Source of the DNA: Pseudomonas syringae CC1557
Lineage (GTDB): Bacteria; Pseudomonadota; Gammaproteobacteria; Pseudomonadales; Pseudomonadaceae
Assembly (NCBI RefSeq): GCF_000452705.1
Contig: NZ_CP007014.1
Coordinates: forward strand, 3,286,001 to 3,350,000
DNA: 64,000 bases
Direction: 5' to 3'
Part shown: piece after piece, positions 41,931-53,077 of the stretch
How the letters are laid out: every line of letters starts with the position of its first letter
Position numbering within the stretch: the first letter of the stretch is position 1
Position numbers and translations under genes: made by a program
The notes under the pieces: generated by a model
Seen by the model: the letters and a program-made list of their open reading frames with translations, nothing else
Told to the model about the DNA's origin: nothing
Database searches by the model: none

Positions 41931-43876
41931 GTACGCCAGAGCTGAACACGCTGCTGATCGCCAATCGGGGTGAAATAGCCTGTCGCATCATGCGCAGCGC
42001 CAAAAAGATGGGGCTGACCACGGTTGCAGTGCACAGCGCCATTGACCGGGATGCACGTCACAGCCGTGAAGCGGATGTCTGCGTGGATCTGGGGGGAAGC
42101 AAGGCATCTGACAACTACCTGATGATCGACAAGCTGATAGACGCCGCATTGGCCAGCGGTGCCCAGGCGATCCATCCCGGTTATGGTTTTCTGTCCGAAA
42201 ATGCTGACTTCGCGCAGGCCATTGAAGACGCCGGGCTGATTTTTCTCGGCCCGCCCGCCTCGGCCATCAATGCCATGGGCAGCAAATCCGCAGCAAAATC
42301 GCTGATGGAATACGCTGGCGTGCCGTTGGTGCCGGGCTATCACGGTGCCGCGCAGGATATCGAAACATTCGCTGCAGCGGCCGAAAGCATTGGCTATCCG
42401 GTATTGCTGAAGGCGACCGCTGGCGGCGGTGGCAAAGGTATGAAAGTGGTCGACCAGGCCAGCGAACTGACCGAAGCGCTGGCGTCCGCTCAGCGTGAGG
42501 CGCAGTCGTCGTTCGGCGATGCGCGAATGCTGGTGGAAAAATATGTATTGTCGCCGCGCCATGTCGAGATTCAGGTGTTTGCCGATCAGCACGGTCATTG
42601 CCTGTACCTCAACGAACGCGACTGCTCGATTCAGCGTCGCCACCAGAAAGTGGTCGAAGAAGCGCCCGCACCGGGCCTGACGCCTGAACTGCGCCGAGCA
42701 ATGGGCGAAGCGGCAGTCAAGGCGGCACAGGCGATTGGCTACGTGGGCGCAGGTACTGTGGAGTTCCTGCTCGACGCACGCGGCGAGTTTTTCTTCATGG
42801 AAATGAACACCCGCCTGCAAGTCGAACACCCGGTGACCGAATACATCACGGGGCTGGATCTGGTCGAGTGGCAGATACGCGTGGCGCGCGGTGAACACCT
42901 GCCGATCACTCAGGAGCAGGTTCCGCTGATCGGGCATGCCATCGAAGTACGGCTTTACGCCGAAGACCCGGCCAACGACTTCCTGCCAGCGACCGGGACG
43001 CTGAATCTGTATCGCGAGCCCGCCCATGGCGTTGGCAGGCGTGTGGACAGCGGCGTGGCCGAGGGTGACAGCGTTTCACCCTTTTACGACCCGATGCTCG
43101 GCAAGCTGATCGCCTGGGGCGAGACGCGCGAAGAGGCGCGTCTCCGACTGCTGGGCATGCTCGATGAGTTCGCCGTGGGCGGCGTCAGGACCAACCTCGC
43201 GTTCCTGCGGCGCATCATCGCCCATCCGGCATTTGCCGCCGCTGAACTGGACACCGGTTTCATCCCGCGCCATCAGTCACACCTGCTGCCTGAAACCGCC
43301 GAGCCTACAGAGGCGTTCTGGCAGGCGGCTGCCGAAGCGTTCAGCCAAAGCGAACCGACGCGCATCAGTCCGTCCGACCCGCACTCACCCTGGTCGGCCA
43401 CGAACGGCTTCCGTGCAGGAATGCCAGCAGAGACCGATCTGCAATTAAGTTGCAGCGGCCAGACCCGAGCCGTCCGCCTGCACAACAGCAACGCATCATT
43501 GTTCAGGCTGGATGGGGAGCAGTTGCGCATTGATTGCAATGGGGTGCGCCATCAGCATCTGGCGATCAGACGCGGCAGTACGCTTTATCTCAAATGGCAG
43601 GGCGATCTGCACACCATCGTTCAAGCCGACCCGATTGCCCAGGCCGAGCCAGGTCATGATCAGCAAGGCAGCCTGATTGCACCCATGAATGGCAGCATCG
43701 TGCGCGTGCTGGTCGAGGTGGGACAGACCGTCGACGCCGGCGCGCAACTGGTCGTGCTGGAGGCGATGAAGATGGAGCACAGTATCCGCGCAGCCAGCAC
43801 AGGGGTGATCACCGCGTTGTACTGCCGCGAGGGCGAGATGGTCAATGAAGGCGCGGTGCTGGTGGAGATGAGCTGA
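41927..43876 (+). CDS. liuD: 3-methylcrotonyl-CoA carboxylase, biotin-containing (alpha) subunit
   Basis: 649 residues. Biotin carboxylase N-domain (about 8-118), ATP-grasp (about 120-320, with KATAGGGGKGMK and FMEMNTRLQVEHPVTE), a C-terminal biotin-carboxylase domain, a BT linker domain, and a biotinyl domain at the end with EAMKMEH, biotinyl lysine K615. It carboxylates its own biotin with bicarbonate and ATP for LiuB. Last gene of liuABCD. Confidence 0.96.
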   Translation: MSTPELNTLLIANRGEIACRIMRSAKKMGLTTVAVHSAIDRDARHSREADVCVDLGGSKASDNYLMIDKLIDAALASGAQAIHPGYGFLSENADFAQAIEDAGLIFLGPPASAINAMGSKSAAKSLMEYAGVPLVPGYHGAAQDIETFAAAAESIGYPVLLKATAGGGGKGMKVVDQASELTEALASAQREAQSSFGDARMLVEKYVLSPRHVEIQVFADQHGHCLYLNERDCSIQRRHQKVVEEAPAPGLTPELRRAMGEAAVKAAQAIGYVGAGTVEFLLDARGEFFFMEMNTRLQVEHPVTEYITGLDLVEWQIRVARGEHLPITQEQVPLIGHAIEVRLYAEDPANDFLPATGTLNLYREPAHGVGRRVDSGVAEGDSVSPFYDPMLGKLIAWGETREEARLRLLGMLDEFAVGGVRTNLAFLRRIIAHPAFAAAELDTGFIPRHQSHLLPETAEPTEAFWQAAAEAFSQSEPTRISPSDPHSPWSATNGFRAGMPAETDLQLSCSGQTRAVRLHNSNASLFRLDGEQLRIDCNGVRHQHLAIRRGSTLYLKWQGDLHTIVQADPIAQAEPGHDQQGSLIAPMNGSIVRVLVEVGQTVDAGAQLVVLEAMKMEHSIRAASTGVITALYCREGEMVNEGAVLVEMS

Positions 43877-43913
43877 TTCAGCCGTGCGTGCAGAACACGA
43901 GCCTTGCTCAAAC

Positions 43914-43944
43914 AAAAACGCCCTAGCCAGACCAGAGCGTTTTC
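43914..43944. terminator. Bidirectional terminator between liuD and nfuA
   Basis: A 10-bp stem (43915-43924 with 43934-43943, one mismatch) and a 9-base loop. T-rich ends on both strands (CGTTTTCT rightward, CGTTTTTGTTTG leftward) allow it to serve the convergent genes. Confidence 0.75.
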
Positions 43945-43959
43945 TGCAGCAGAAACGCC

Positions 43960-44553
43960 TTAGTAGTAAGCGTTTTCTTTCTGTGTGTGGTCGGTTACAT
44001 CGCGAACGCCCGACAGCTCGGGAATACGCTCAAGCAACGTGCGCTCGATACCTTCCCTAAGGGTGACATCGGCCTGACCACACCCCTGGCAACCGCCGCC
44101 GAATTGCAGAACGGCGATGTTCTTCGCTTCCTCTTCAACCACGTCGATCAGGGTGACCTGACCACCGTGGCTGGCAAGGCCCGGGTTGATTTCGGTTTGC
44201 AGGTAATAATTGATGCGCTCGTTGATCGGACTGTCGGCACTGACCATCGGAACCTTGGCGTTCGGAGCCTTGATGGTCAACTGGCCGCCCATGCGGTCGG
44301 TGGCGTAGTCGACGACGGCATCATCCAGAAAAGCCTCGCTGAAGCCGTCGATCCAGGCCGTGAAGCTTTTCAGGCCGATGGCCTTGTCATCAGCTTTCTC
44401 TTCGCCCGGCTTGCAGTAGGCAATACAGGTTTCGGCGTACTGAGTGCCGGGCTGGGTGATAAACACGCGGATGCCGATGCCTGGGGTATTCTGCTTTTCC
44501 AGCAGATCGGCCAGATAATCGTGGGCGGCATCGGTAATAGTGATAGCGGTCAT
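43960..44553 (-). CDS. nfuA: Fe/S biogenesis protein NfuA
   Basis: 197 residues from the ATG at 44553 with GAGGAA upstream; the reading frame extends 18 codons further but without family similarity. An N-terminal degenerate A-type domain (about 1-95; ETCIAYC lacks the full A-type cysteine set) is joined to a C-terminal NifU-like domain with CQGC (C155, C158). It carries [4Fe-4S] clusters to target proteins under iron or oxidative stress. Converges with liuD. Confidence 0.95.
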   Translation of the reverse strand: MTAITITDAAHDYLADLLEKQNTPGIGIRVFITQPGTQYAETCIAYCKPGEEKADDKAIGLKSFTAWIDGFSEAFLDDAVVDYATDRMGGQLTIKAPNAKVPMVSADSPINERINYYLQTEINPGLASHGGQVTLIDVVEEEAKNIAVLQFGGGCQGCGQADVTLREGIERTLLERIPELSGVRDVTDHTQKENAYY

Positions 44554-44623
44554 GAAAATTCCTCGCAGACGTGCGTGCAGTTTACGCCAATCGACCGCCG
44601 CGCACAAAGTCCCAGTATTTTTG

Positions 44624-45646
44624 TCAGGATAACGCCTGCGCCTGACCGACCTGCCGCCGTCCGTCCAGCCAACCCTTTATTCGCTGATAAAGGCCCTTCT
44701 CGATCCACTCGTAACTGATCCATGCGCCGATGGCGATGATCGGTACACAGAACGCGAATACCACATAAGGACTGAGGCCGAAGCGCTGTGCCATCAGCAA
44801 GCCCCCGTACAGCACCAGCACGTGCAGCAGGTACACCGAATAGGAGCAGTCACCCAGCATTTTGAGCAGGCGGCTGCCGTTGAAATACGGTTCAAGGGAA
44901 ATGCACGACAGCACGATCAGCGCACTGGGCAGGCCCCAGTTGAGCAACCGCTGCTCATTGGTCAGGTTATTGATCGCATACAGCCCGACAGCGATACCCG
45001 CCAGTGGCAACCATAGAGCGTTTCGTATCAGACCACGGCGATAGAGGATGCCAATGCCGATACCCAGCAGGAACTCGTAAACAATGTCATTGCCGTAGAA
45101 GCGACTGATAAGTCCAGCCTTGGCCAGCACCTCACTGACGGCGAACAGTGCCGCCGCAATGATCAGAGGTCGATGGCGCTGCTCAAACAGAAACACCATC
45201 GAAAACAACAGATAGAAGAACATTTCGTAATTGAGCGTCCAGCCGACATTGAGCGTCGGGTACAGCCCATAGCCACCAGGGTTTTCCGACGGAATAAAGA
45301 TCAGCGACAGGAGGAAGTTCTGCCAACCGATGACCTGGTGCGGCAGCATCGGTGCTGCGATCAGTAGCAACAACCCCATGGCGGCGGTGTACAGCCAATA
45401 GGCCGGGACGATTCTGATCAGGCGGTGGAGGATGAAGCGCCGCGCGGGCATTTCCTTGTTTTGCGTAGAGAGAAATATCACCAGGCCGCTGATGACAAAG
45501 AAGATATCGACGCCGACTGCGCCCTTGGAGACAAAGAACTGGCCGATCGGACCGCTGGCCTTGAAGTCAAAAAAAATCTGCATGAAGTGGTGACACACTA
45601 CAACCCACGCAGCAAATGCCCGTAAGGCCTGAACCGAAATCAACAT
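44624..45646 (-). CDS. OafA/YrhL-type membrane acyltransferase
   Basis: 340 residues from the ATG at 45646 with AGAGGA at 8 bases (a GTG one codon earlier is less likely). About 10 TM helices of the acyltransferase-3 family, with the diagnostic R-x(8-10)-H pattern in [16 protein letters not shown] and [13 protein letters not shown]. Such enzymes O-acylate surface sugars (O-antigen, exopolysaccharide, peptidoglycan). No SGNH domain follows. No polysaccharide genes are nearby, so the acceptor is unknown. Confidence 0.87.
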   Translation of the reverse strand: MLISVQALRAFAAWVVVCHHFMQIFFDFKASGPIGQFFVSKGAVGVDIFFVISGLVIFLSTQNKEMPARRFILHRLIRIVPAYWLYTAAMGLLLLIAAPMLPHQVIGWQNFLLSLIFIPSENPGGYGLYPTLNVGWTLNYEMFFYLLFSMVFLFEQRHRPLIIAAALFAVSEVLAKAGLISRFYGNDIVYEFLLGIGIGILYRRGLIRNALWLPLAGIAVGLYAINNLTNEQRLLNWGLPSALIVLSCISLEPYFNGSRLLKMLGDCSYSVYLLHVLVLYGGLLMAQRFGLSPYVVFAFCVPIIAIGAWISYEWIEKGLYQRIKGWLDGRRQVGQAQALS

Positions 45647-45888
45647 CACTGAATCCTCTACTGCCTGACCATCAACCCTGTACCTGAAAAACCGAGTGGC
45701 ACACGGCGCGCACCATTTCCGACCACGGTTTTAGAAAAAAGATCGCAAAAAACCCTTCTCGTTCAGGAAACGACGATGGCCGCAGGCCATGTTCTGTAAG
45801 GGTTGCAGCCCTGCACACCTTTAAACACGATAGTAAATACAGTGCGTGCCAGAAACAGTGCAGCGTCATGGAAGACACCGTATCGCAA
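45647..45888. other. Non-coding stretch upstream of metH
   Basis: Part of the 341-bp gap between the acyltransferase and metH. It contains small dyads (GGCCGCAGGCC, AGGG/CCCT near 45800) but no riboswitch signature I recognise. I looked for a cobalamin box and found none. Confidence 0.4.
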
Positions 45889-45905
45889 CATGAATGAATT
45901 TCATG
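45889..45905 (+). promoter_or_regulatory. MetR-type operator upstream of metH
   Basis: CATGAA (45889-45894) and TTCATG (45900-45905) form a perfect 6-bp-arm palindrome around 5 bases. The core TGAA-N5-TTCA is exactly the MetR consensus known from enterobacteria. It lies about 85 bp before the metH ATG, and a -10-like TATCAT is at 45943-45948. Confidence 0.6.
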
Positions 45906-45987
45906 CAAAAGGCTCATCAGCACCAAAAGCGTTCCGGTTTGTTATCATCGCGTTCTTTAAAGCATCGACCTTCTCAAGGTAGCCCCC

Positions 45988-48900
45988 ATGTCTGACCGCA
46001 GCGCCCGCCAGCAAGCCTTCCTCAACGCTCTCAAACAGCGGATTCTGATCCTCGATGGCGGCATGGGCACGATGATCCAGAGCTACCGTCTTGAAGAGCA
46101 GGATTATCGGGGCAAGCGTTTCGCTGACTGGCCAAGCGACGTCAAAGGCAACAATGACCTGCTGATCCTGAGCCGTCCCGATGTGATTGGCGCAATTGAA
46201 AAGGCCTACCTTGATGCGGGCGCCGACATTCTCGAAACCAACACCTTCAACGCCACTCAGGTATCCCAGGCCGATTACGGCATGGAATCGATCGTCTACG
46301 AGCTGAACGTCGAGGGCGCCCGTCTGGCGCGTAAGGTGGCAGACGCCAAGACACTCGAAACCCCTGACAAACCGCGTTTTGTCGCCGGTGTTCTGGGCCC
46401 GACCAGCCGCACCTGCTCGCTGTCACCCGACGTCAACAACCCCGGCTATCGCAACGTCACCTTCGATGAGCTGGTAGAGAATTACACCGAAGCGACCAAG
46501 GGCCTGATCGAAGGCGGCTCCGACCTGATCCTGATCGAAACCATTTTCGACACACTCAACGCCAAGGCGGCGATCTTCGCCGTGCAGGGCGTGTTCGAAG
46601 AGCTGGGTTTCGAGCTGCCGATCATGATCTCCGGCACCATCACCGATGCCTCGGGGCGCACCCTGTCCGGGCAAACCACTGAAGCTTTCTGGAACTCGAT
46701 CAGCCACGCCAAACCGATATCGGTCGGCCTGAACTGCGCACTGGGTGCCAGCGAACTGCGCCCGTATCTGCAAGAACTGGCCAACAAGGCCAATACGCAT
46801 GTGTCTGCGCACCCCAACGCCGGTCTGCCCAACGCCTTCGGCGAATACGACGAGCAGCCGAGCCAGACCGCGAAGATCATCGAAGAATTCGCGCAAAGCG
46901 GCTTTTTGAATATTGTCGGCGGCTGCTGCGGCACCACGCCTGCGCACATCAAAGCGATTGCCGAAGCCGTCTCCGGCTATGCACCGCGTGAGATTCCGGA
47001 CATTCCGAAAGCCTGCCGTCTGTCCGGCCTCGAACCGTTCACCATTGATCGCCAGTCGCTGTTCATCAACGTCGGCGAGCGCACCAACATCACCGGTTCC
47101 GCACGCTTTGCCCGCCTGATCCGTGAAGACAACTACACCGAGGCCCTGGAAGTCGCCCTGCAACAGGTCGAAGCCGGTGCCCAGGTGATCGACATCAACA
47201 TGGACGAAGGGATGCTCGACTCGAAGAAGGCCATGGTGACCTTCCTCAACCTGATCGCCGGCGAGCCGGATATTTCCCGCGTGCCGATCATGATCGACTC
47301 CTCCAAATGGGAGGTGATCGAAGCCGGCCTGAAGTGCATTCAAGGCAAGGGTATCGTCAACTCCATCAGCATGAAGGAAGGCGTCGAGCAGTTCATCCAT
47401 CATGCTCGCCTGTGCAAGCGTTATGGCGCTGCGGTGGTGGTCATGGCCTTCGATGAGCAGGGCCAGGCCGATACCGAGGCGCGCAAGAAGGAAATCTGCA
47501 AGCGTTCCTACGACATTCTGGTCAATGAAGTGGGCTTCCCGCCGGAAGACATCATCTTTGACCCGAACATCTTCGCCATCGCCACCGGCATCGAAGAACA
47601 CAACAACTATGCCGTGGACTTCATCAACGCCTGTGCCTACATCCGTGATGAACTGCCCTACGCCCTGACCTCGGGCGGGGTGTCCAACGTCTCGTTCTCG
47701 TTCCGCGGCAACAACCCGGTGCGCGAGGCAATCCACTCGGTTTTTCTGCTGCACGCGATCCGCAATGGCCTGAGCATGGGCATCGTCAACGCCGGGCAGC
47801 TGGAAATTTACGACCAGATCCCGGCCGAACTGCGTGATTGCGTCGAAGACGTAGTACTCAACCGCACAGCGGACGGCACCGATGCACTGCTGGCTATTGC
47901 CGACAAGTACAAGGGCGACGGCAGCGTAAAGGAAGCCGAGACCGAGGAGTGGCGCAGCTGGCCGGTCAATCAAAGGCTGGAACACGCACTGGTCAAGGGC
48001 ATTACCACGCACATCGTTCAGGACACCGAAGAGTCACGCCTGGGGTTCAACCGGCCTATCGAAGTGATCGAAGGCCCGCTGATGTCAGGCATGAACGTGG
48101 TCGGCGATCTGTTCGGCGCGGGCAAGATGTTCCTGCCGCAGGTGGTCAAGTCCGCACGTGTCATGAAACAAGCGGTGGCGCACCTGATCCCGTTCATCGA
48201 GCTGGAAAAAGGCGACAAGCCTGAAGCCAAGGGCAAGATTCTGATGGCGACGGTCAAGGGTGACGTGCACGACATCGGCAAGAACATTGTCGGCGTGGTG
48301 CTGGGCTGCAATGGCTACGACATTGTCGATCTGGGCGTGATGGTGCCTGCCGAGAAAATCCTGCAGGTCGCTCGCGACGAGAAGTGCGACATCATCGGCC
48401 TGTCCGGGCTGATCACTCCATCGCTGGACGAGATGGTGCATGTTGCCCGGGAAATGCAACGTCAGGATTTCCACTTGCCGTTGATGATCGGCGGTGCGAC
48501 CACTTCCAAGGCACACACTGCGGTCAAGATCGAACCCAAATACAGCAACGACGCGGTGATCTACGTGACCGATGCGTCGCGTGCTGTGGGCGTCGCGACT
48601 CAGTTGCTGTCGAAAGAGCTGAAACCGGCGTTTATTGAAAAGACCCGCCTGGAATACATAGAAGTGCGTGAGCGCACCTCGGCCCGCAGTGCGCGCACCG
48701 AACGCCTGAGCTACGGCGCAGCGGTGGCGAAGAAGCCGCAGTTCGACTGGGAAAACTACACCCCTGCCCAACCGACTTTCACCGGAACCCGCGTCTTGCA
48801 GGACATTGATCTGAACGTGCTGGCCGAGTACATCGACTGGACACCGTTCTTCATTTCCTGGGACCTGGCCGGCAAGTACCCGCGCATCCTCACCGACGAA

Positions 48901-49707
48901 GTGGTCGGCGAGGCTGCCACCGCACTGTTCGAAGACGCCCAGCAGATGCTGCGCAAGCTGATCGATGAGAAACTGATCAGCGCCCGCGCCGTGTTCGGTT
49001 TCTGGCCAGCCAATCAGGTCAATGATGATGATCTGGAAGTCTACGGTGACAACGGCAAACCGCTGGCAAAACTCCATCATTTGCGTCAGCAGACCATAAA
49101 GCCTGACGGCAAGCCGAACTTCTCGCTGGCTGACTTCGTCGCGCCCAGGGACAGCGGCCTGACCGACTACATTGGCGGTTTCATCACCACTGCCGGTATT
49201 GGTGCCGAAGAAGTTGCCAAGGCCTATCAGGACAAAGGCGACGACTACAACTCGATCATGGTCAAAGCGCTCGCAGACCGTCTTGCCGAAGCCTGCGCCG
49301 AATGGCTGCACCAGCAGGTGCGCAAGGAATACTGGGGCTACGCCAAAGAGGAAGCGCTGGACAACGAAGCGCTGATCAAGGAGCAATACATGGGCATCCG
49401 CCCTGCTCCCGGCTATCCGGCATGTCCCGATCACACTGAAAAGGCCACCCTGTTCGCGCTGCTCGATCCATTGCCTGAAGGCACTCCGGAGCATACGCCG
49501 GGCAAAAGTGGCGTATTCCTCACCGAGAGCTACGCAATGTTCCCTGCGGCGGCAGTCAGCGGCTGGTACTTCGCCCATCCGCAGGCGCAGTATTTTGCGG
49601 TGGGAAAGGTCGACAAGGATCAGGTCGAAAGCTACACAGCCCGCAAGGGTCAGGACTTGAGCATCACCGAGCGCTGGCTGGCGCCCAACCTGGGTTACGA
49701 CGAGTAA
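45988..49707 (+). CDS. metH: Cobalamin-dependent methionine synthase
   Basis: 1239 residues, all four modules present: homocysteine-binding barrel (about 15-330, with zinc cysteines in GLNCALG and [11 protein letters not shown]), methyltetrahydrofolate-binding barrel (about 360-620, starting [16 protein letters not shown]), B12 domain (about 655-900, with cobalt ligand H761 in GDVHDIGKN) and C-terminal SAM-binding reactivation domain (to 1239, [12 protein letters not shown]). It methylates homocysteine. The start has AAGG 8 bases before the ATG, inside a small ACCTT/AAGGT hairpin (45968-45980) that could tune translation. Confidence 0.98.
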   Translation: MSDRSARQQAFLNALKQRILILDGGMGTMIQSYRLEEQDYRGKRFADWPSDVKGNNDLLILSRPDVIGAIEKAYLDAGADILETNTFNATQVSQADYGMESIVYELNVEGARLARKVADAKTLETPDKPRFVAGVLGPTSRTCSLSPDVNNPGYRNVTFDELVENYTEATKGLIEGGSDLILIETIFDTLNAKAAIFAVQGVFEELGFELPIMISGTITDASGRTLSGQTTEAFWNSISHAKPISVGLNCALGASELRPYLQELANKANTHVSAHPNAGLPNAFGEYDEQPSQTAKIIEEFAQSGFLNIVGGCCGTTPAHIKAIAEAVSGYAPREIPDIPKACRLSGLEPFTIDRQSLFINVGERTNITGSARFARLIREDNYTEALEVALQQVEAGAQVIDINMDEGMLDSKKAMVTFLNLIAGEPDISRVPIMIDSSKWEVIEAGLKCIQGKGIVNSISMKEGVEQFIHHARLCKRYGAAVVVMAFDEQGQADTEARKKEICKRSYDILVNEVGFPPEDIIFDPNIFAIATGIEEHNNYAVDFINACAYIRDELPYALTSGGVSNVSFSFRGNNPVREAIHSVFLLHAIRNGLSMGIVNAGQLEIYDQIPAELRDCVEDVVLNRTADGTDALLAIADKYKGDGSVKEAETEEWRSWPVNQRLEHALVKGITTHIVQDTEESRLGFNRPIEVIEGPLMSGMNVVGDLFGAGKMFLPQVVKSARVMKQAVAHLIPFIELEKGDKPEAKGKILMATVKGDVHDIGKNIVGVVLGCNGYDIVDLGVMVPAEKILQVARDEKCDIIGLSGLITPSLDEMVHVAREMQRQDFHLPLMIGGATTSKAHTAVKIEPKYSNDAVIYVTDASRAVGVATQLLSKELKPAFIEKTRLEYIEVRERTSARSARTERLSYGAAVAKKPQFDWENYTPAQPTFTGTRVLQDIDLNVLAEYIDWTPFFISWDLAGKYPRILTDEVVGEAATALFEDAQQMLRKLIDEKLISARAVFGFWPANQVNDDDLEVYGDNGKPLAKLHHLRQQTIKPDGKPNFSLADFVAPRDSGLTDYIGGFITTAGIGAEEVAKAYQDKGDDYNSIMVKALADRLAEACAEWLHQQVRKEYWGYAKEEALDNEALIKEQYMGIRPAPGYPACPDHTEKATLFALLDPLPEGTPEHTPGKSGVFLTESYAMFPAAAVSGWYFAHPQAQYFAVGKVDKDQVESYTARKGQDLSITERWLAPNLGYDE

Positions 49708-49759
49708 GGCGTTCAAGAGCTCAGCCGGCGCAGGTTCGGCTGCAGCCTGAAGCGATTGC

Positions 49760-50857
49760 TTACCGGCTCTGGGCTGCGGTGGCCGGGAGCATGCTTTTAA
49801 GCGAGAACGGCGACGGTTCACCTGGCACCTTCAGGTCGAACGCTCGAGTATCCAGTTGATAGCGCTCGTTACGAGTCGCCTCCAGAAAGCGCTGAGTATC
49901 CTGCGGTTCGACCAACTGCAAGACATCAACAGCTTGATCGCCCAACGGCTGACGCGCGGTCGGCTGGGCGACATCGTAACGATGCAGCAGAATGATCGCC
50001 CAGCCTCCCAGCGTGAAATGGCCGGCGGCGACCACACTGAGACTGCCATTCAATTGCGCCTGCAATGACAGGCCAGTGCCATTGATCGCACTGAACAGAA
50101 CATCCCTGCCCGGCATGCCGCCACGCTCTCGCAAGGCGTCCATGGCGCCGAATGCCATCAGTTCATTGGCCGACCATACCAGACGAACCTCAGGGTGACG
50201 TTTGAATAGCACGCGAGCTTGCTCCAGCGCCCTGTCGCGCCGCCATCCGCCCAGTACGATTTGCCGCAGATGCACCTCGGGATGTTCTGCCACAGCACGT
50301 AACATGCCCTTTTCACGCGACAGCGAAACCGCGGTGGTATTGGTTCCCGAGAAGGCCAGCATTTCAACCGTCTGCCCCCTGGTAACCTGAGGCGCAAGGC
50401 TGATAAGACGCTTGGCGGTCATGTAACCGCCCTCCTCGTCATTGCCGATCAGGCTGCCAATGAAATCCGGATAGCGGGCGCGCAGGTCGCCGAGAATAAG
50501 CGCCTGGTCTGCGGTCAGCGTGTTATTGACCGCAAACAGCTTCACCCCGCTGCCTGAAGACAGGCGCAGAATCTCAGGAGCCACGTTCAGCTCATTGGAA
50601 AACAACAGGTAATCCGGTCGCTCGTTGCCCAGCAGCGTTTCCCGCGCCATACGGATCAAGGTTCGTGTGTCGCGATCGGTGTAGAGAATTTTAAGCGACA
50701 TGCCCGTAGTGCTGGCAGCCGTCTGCATGACTCTCGAATAGCTCGCCCAATAGCCGTCGGTTTCAGCACCGGGGCTTATGAACACCACCGACGCGGCACC
50801 TGACGCAGCGGACCACAACCAGCCGAACACGATCAGCCATCGGACACACACCTTCAT
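49760..50857 (-). CDS. Orphan periplasmic sugar-binding-like protein
   Basis: 365 residues. A signal peptide (MKVCVRWLIVFGWLWSAASGAA) is followed by a two-lobe PBP type I fold of the Peripla_BP_4 group (like RbsB), seen in VVFISPGAETDGYWASYSRVMQ and LVWSANELMAFGAMDALRERG. No permease or ATPase gene lies beside it, so it probably feeds a receptor or serves a sensor rather than its own transporter. Convergent with metH. Ligand not predictable. Confidence 0.78.
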   Translation of the reverse strand: MKVCVRWLIVFGWLWSAASGAASVVFISPGAETDGYWASYSRVMQTAASTTGMSLKILYTDRDTRTLIRMARETLLGNERPDYLLFSNELNVAPEILRLSSGSGVKLFAVNNTLTADQALILGDLRARYPDFIGSLIGNDEEGGYMTAKRLISLAPQVTRGQTVEMLAFSGTNTTAVSLSREKGMLRAVAEHPEVHLRQIVLGGWRRDRALEQARVLFKRHPEVRLVWSANELMAFGAMDALRERGGMPGRDVLFSAINGTGLSLQAQLNGSLSVVAAGHFTLGGWAIILLHRYDVAQPTARQPLGDQAVDVLQLVEPQDTQRFLEATRNERYQLDTRAFDLKVPGEPSPFSLKSMLPATAAQSR

Positions 50858-50959
50858 ACACTTGAACCTTGAGACAACCGCGATTGATCGCTTTACAAGC
50901 GAGCTATCGGCAGCAACTACAGGGATCTGGAGGCTGCGGACAAATCTTTATTCAGCACG

Positions 50960-51073
50960 CTACCGGCTGCTGACCCAGAACAGTGCGGCAGCAATGGCCA
51001 GAATCACAATGAAAAGAATGGCCCAGGCATCAACGGACTTACCTGGCTTGGTCAGTTTAGGGTGCTTGCTCAT
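50960..51073 (-). CDS. Small single-TM membrane protein
   Basis: 37 residues: a basic hydrophilic head (MSKHPKLTKPGKSVD) and one TM helix (AWAILFIVILAIAAALFWV). The ATG at 51073 has AGAGG 8 bases upstream, an excellent ribosome binding site, which argues for a real gene. It lies between the sugar-binding-like gene and cysI and has no assigned function. Confidence 0.7.
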   Translation of the reverse strand: MSKHPKLTKPGKSVDAWAILFIVILAIAAALFWVSSR

Positions 51074-51418
51074 CGCATCGCCTCTTGTCGGTCTTGTGGG
51101 TGATTGCACATGAAAGGATCGGTATGACCACCTGTACGCAAGGTGGGCATCCTCAGTAAAGTCGAGTCTTGACCACACGGCAAGCAGGGATATGAACAGA
51201 CGCCGAATTGCTTATCGCTTTTAGTGATTTGCATATATATAAACATCACTTTTATCGATATCTGCAAACTGCTATCGTCGCCTCCGCTCCCCAGGGAGTG
51301 CGCGGCCGTGCGCGCAGAATTGACCAGATGAAGCAGGCAGACAGCGAACGACAGCCATTGCTGCCCGGACTTCACGCCACTGACCTGCTTCATGACGAAG
51401 CCTGAGAACAGGACCTAT
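51074..51418. other. Intergenic region upstream of cysI
   Basis: 345 bp. An AT-rich block near 51229-51243 (GCATATATATAAAC) is flanked by AGTGAT (51223) and ATCACT (51245), a short inverted repeat that may hold the cysI promoter or an operator. No ORF or RNA is seen. Confidence 0.35.
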
Positions 51419-53077
51419 ATGTACGTATACGACGATTACGATCAGAGGATCATCGAGGACCGCGTCAAGCAGTTCCGGGATCAGACCCGACGCTATCTGG
51501 CCGGGGAACTGAGCGAGGAAGAGTTTCGACCGTTGCGCCTGCAAAACGGGCTGTATATTCAGCGTTTCGCGCCAATGCTGCGCGTCGCCGTACCGTACGG
51601 CCAGCTGACCTCGCGTCAGGCGCGCATGATGGCGAAAATTGCCCGCGACTACGACAAGGGCTATGCGCACATCAGCACCCGTCAGAACGTACAGTTCAAC
51701 TGGCCTGCGCTTGAAGACGTGCCGGATATTCTGGCCGAACTGGCGACCGTGCAGATGCACGCCATCCAGACCAGTGGCAACTGCCTGCGCAACGTAACCA
51801 CCGACCAGTTTGCCGGCGTTGCAGCCGATGAACTGATCGACCCGCGGCCGTGGTGTGAAATCGTTCGTCAGTGGACTACATTCCATCCGGAGTTCGCCTA
51901 CCTGCCGCGCAAGTTCAAGATTGCGATCAACGGCTCGACCCGCGACCGCGCAGCGATCGAAGTCCATGATATCGGTCTTGAGCCGGTGCATAACGAGGCG
52001 GGCGAGCTGGGTTTCCGCGTACTCGTCGGTGGCGGCCTGGGCCGTACGCCGGTAGTCGGTGCGTTCATCAATGAATTCCTGCCGTGGCAAGACCTGCTGA
52101 GCTACCTGGACGCCATTCTGCGCGTCTACAACCGCTACGGTCGTCGCGACAACAAGTACAAGGCGCGCATCAAGATTCTGGTCAAGGCGCTGACTCCCGA
52201 GGTGTTCGCAGCGAAAGTCGACGCGGAAATGGTCCACTTGCGTGGCGGCCAGACCACCCTGACCGAAGCCGAAGTGCAACGCGTCTCGCGGCATTTTGTC
52301 GACCCCGAATACAAAGCCCTCAGCGATCAGCACGCTGAACTGGCGGCGCTGGACGCTCAACACCCAGGCTTCGCACGCTGGCGTCAACGCAATGTGCTGG
52401 CCCACAAGAAGCCGGGCTACATTGCGGTAACCCTGTCGCTCAAGCCGACCGGCGTTGCCCCTGGCGATCTGACCGACAAACAGCTCGATGCCGTCGCCGA
52501 TCTGGCCGACCGTTACAGCTTCGGTCAGCTGCGCACCTCCCACGAGCAGAACGTCATCCTCGCTGATGTCGAGCAGGCCCAGCTGTTCACGCTGTGGAAC
52601 GAGCTGCGCGAAAACGGTTTCGCGACCCCGAACATCGGCCTGCTGACCGACATCATCTGCTGCCCGGGCGGTGATTTCTGCTCGCTGGCCAACGCCAAGT
52701 CGATACCGATTGCCGAATCCATCCAGCGCCGCTTCGACGATCTGGATTACCTGTTCGATATCGGTGAGCTGGACCTGAACATTTCCGGCTGCATGAACGC
52801 CTGCGGCCACCATCACGTCGGCCACATCGGCATTCTGGGCGTGGACAAGAAAGGCGAAGAGTTCTACCAGGTTTCTCTCGGCGGCAGTGCCAGCCGTGAT
52901 GCCAGCCTCGGCAAGATCCTCGGCCCGTCTTTTGCCCAGGACGTGATGCCGGACGTGATCGAGAAGCTGATCGACGTGTATGTCGAAAAACGTAACGAAG
53001 ACGAGCGCTTCATCGACACTTATCAGCGTATCGGCATTGACCCTTTCAAGGAGCGCGTCTATGCAGCGAATCATTAA
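51419..53077 (+). CDS. cysI: Sulfite/nitrite reductase hemoprotein
   Basis: 552 residues from the ATG at 51419 with CAGGA upstream; an in-frame ATG 27 bases earlier has no ribosome binding site. Two ferredoxin-like/siroheme halves, with the [4Fe-4S]-siroheme ligands C415-x5-C421 (CPGGDFC) and C458-x3-C462 (CMNAC). It is a single-chain ferredoxin-type enzyme reducing sulfite to sulfide in assimilation. The last 17 bp overlap the next gene. Confidence 0.94.
   Translation: MYVYDDYDQRIIEDRVKQFRDQTRRYLAGELSEEEFRPLRLQNGLYIQRFAPMLRVAVPYGQLTSRQARMMAKIARDYDKGYAHISTRQNVQFNWPALEDVPDILAELATVQMHAIQTSGNCLRNVTTDQFAGVAADELIDPRPWCEIVRQWTTFHPEFAYLPRKFKIAINGSTRDRAAIEVHDIGLEPVHNEAGELGFRVLVGGGLGRTPVVGAFINEFLPWQDLLSYLDAILRVYNRYGRRDNKYKARIKILVKALTPEVFAAKVDAEMVHLRGGQTTLTEAEVQRVSRHFVDPEYKALSDQHAELAALDAQHPGFARWRQRNVLAHKKPGYIAVTLSLKPTGVAPGDLTDKQLDAVADLADRYSFGQLRTSHEQNVILADVEQAQLFTLWNELRENGFATPNIGLLTDIICCPGGDFCSLANAKSIPIAESIQRRFDDLDYLFDIGELDLNISGCMNACGHHHVGHIGILGVDKKGEEFYQVSLGGSASRDASLGKILGPSFAQDVMPDVIEKLIDVYVEKRNEDERFIDTYQRIGIDPFKERVYAANH

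Noticed and set aside
45672..45926. An 84-codon minus-strand ORF upstream of metH
   Set aside because: No ribosome binding site, no recognisable family, and it covers the MetR palindrome region.
45647..45987. A cobalamin riboswitch before metH
   Set aside because: No B12-box or multi-stem structure recognisable; a MetR site explains control better.
48085..49821. A 578-codon ORF antisense to metH
   Set aside because: Shadow of a GC-rich gene; the metH protein is intact and conserved in the other strand.
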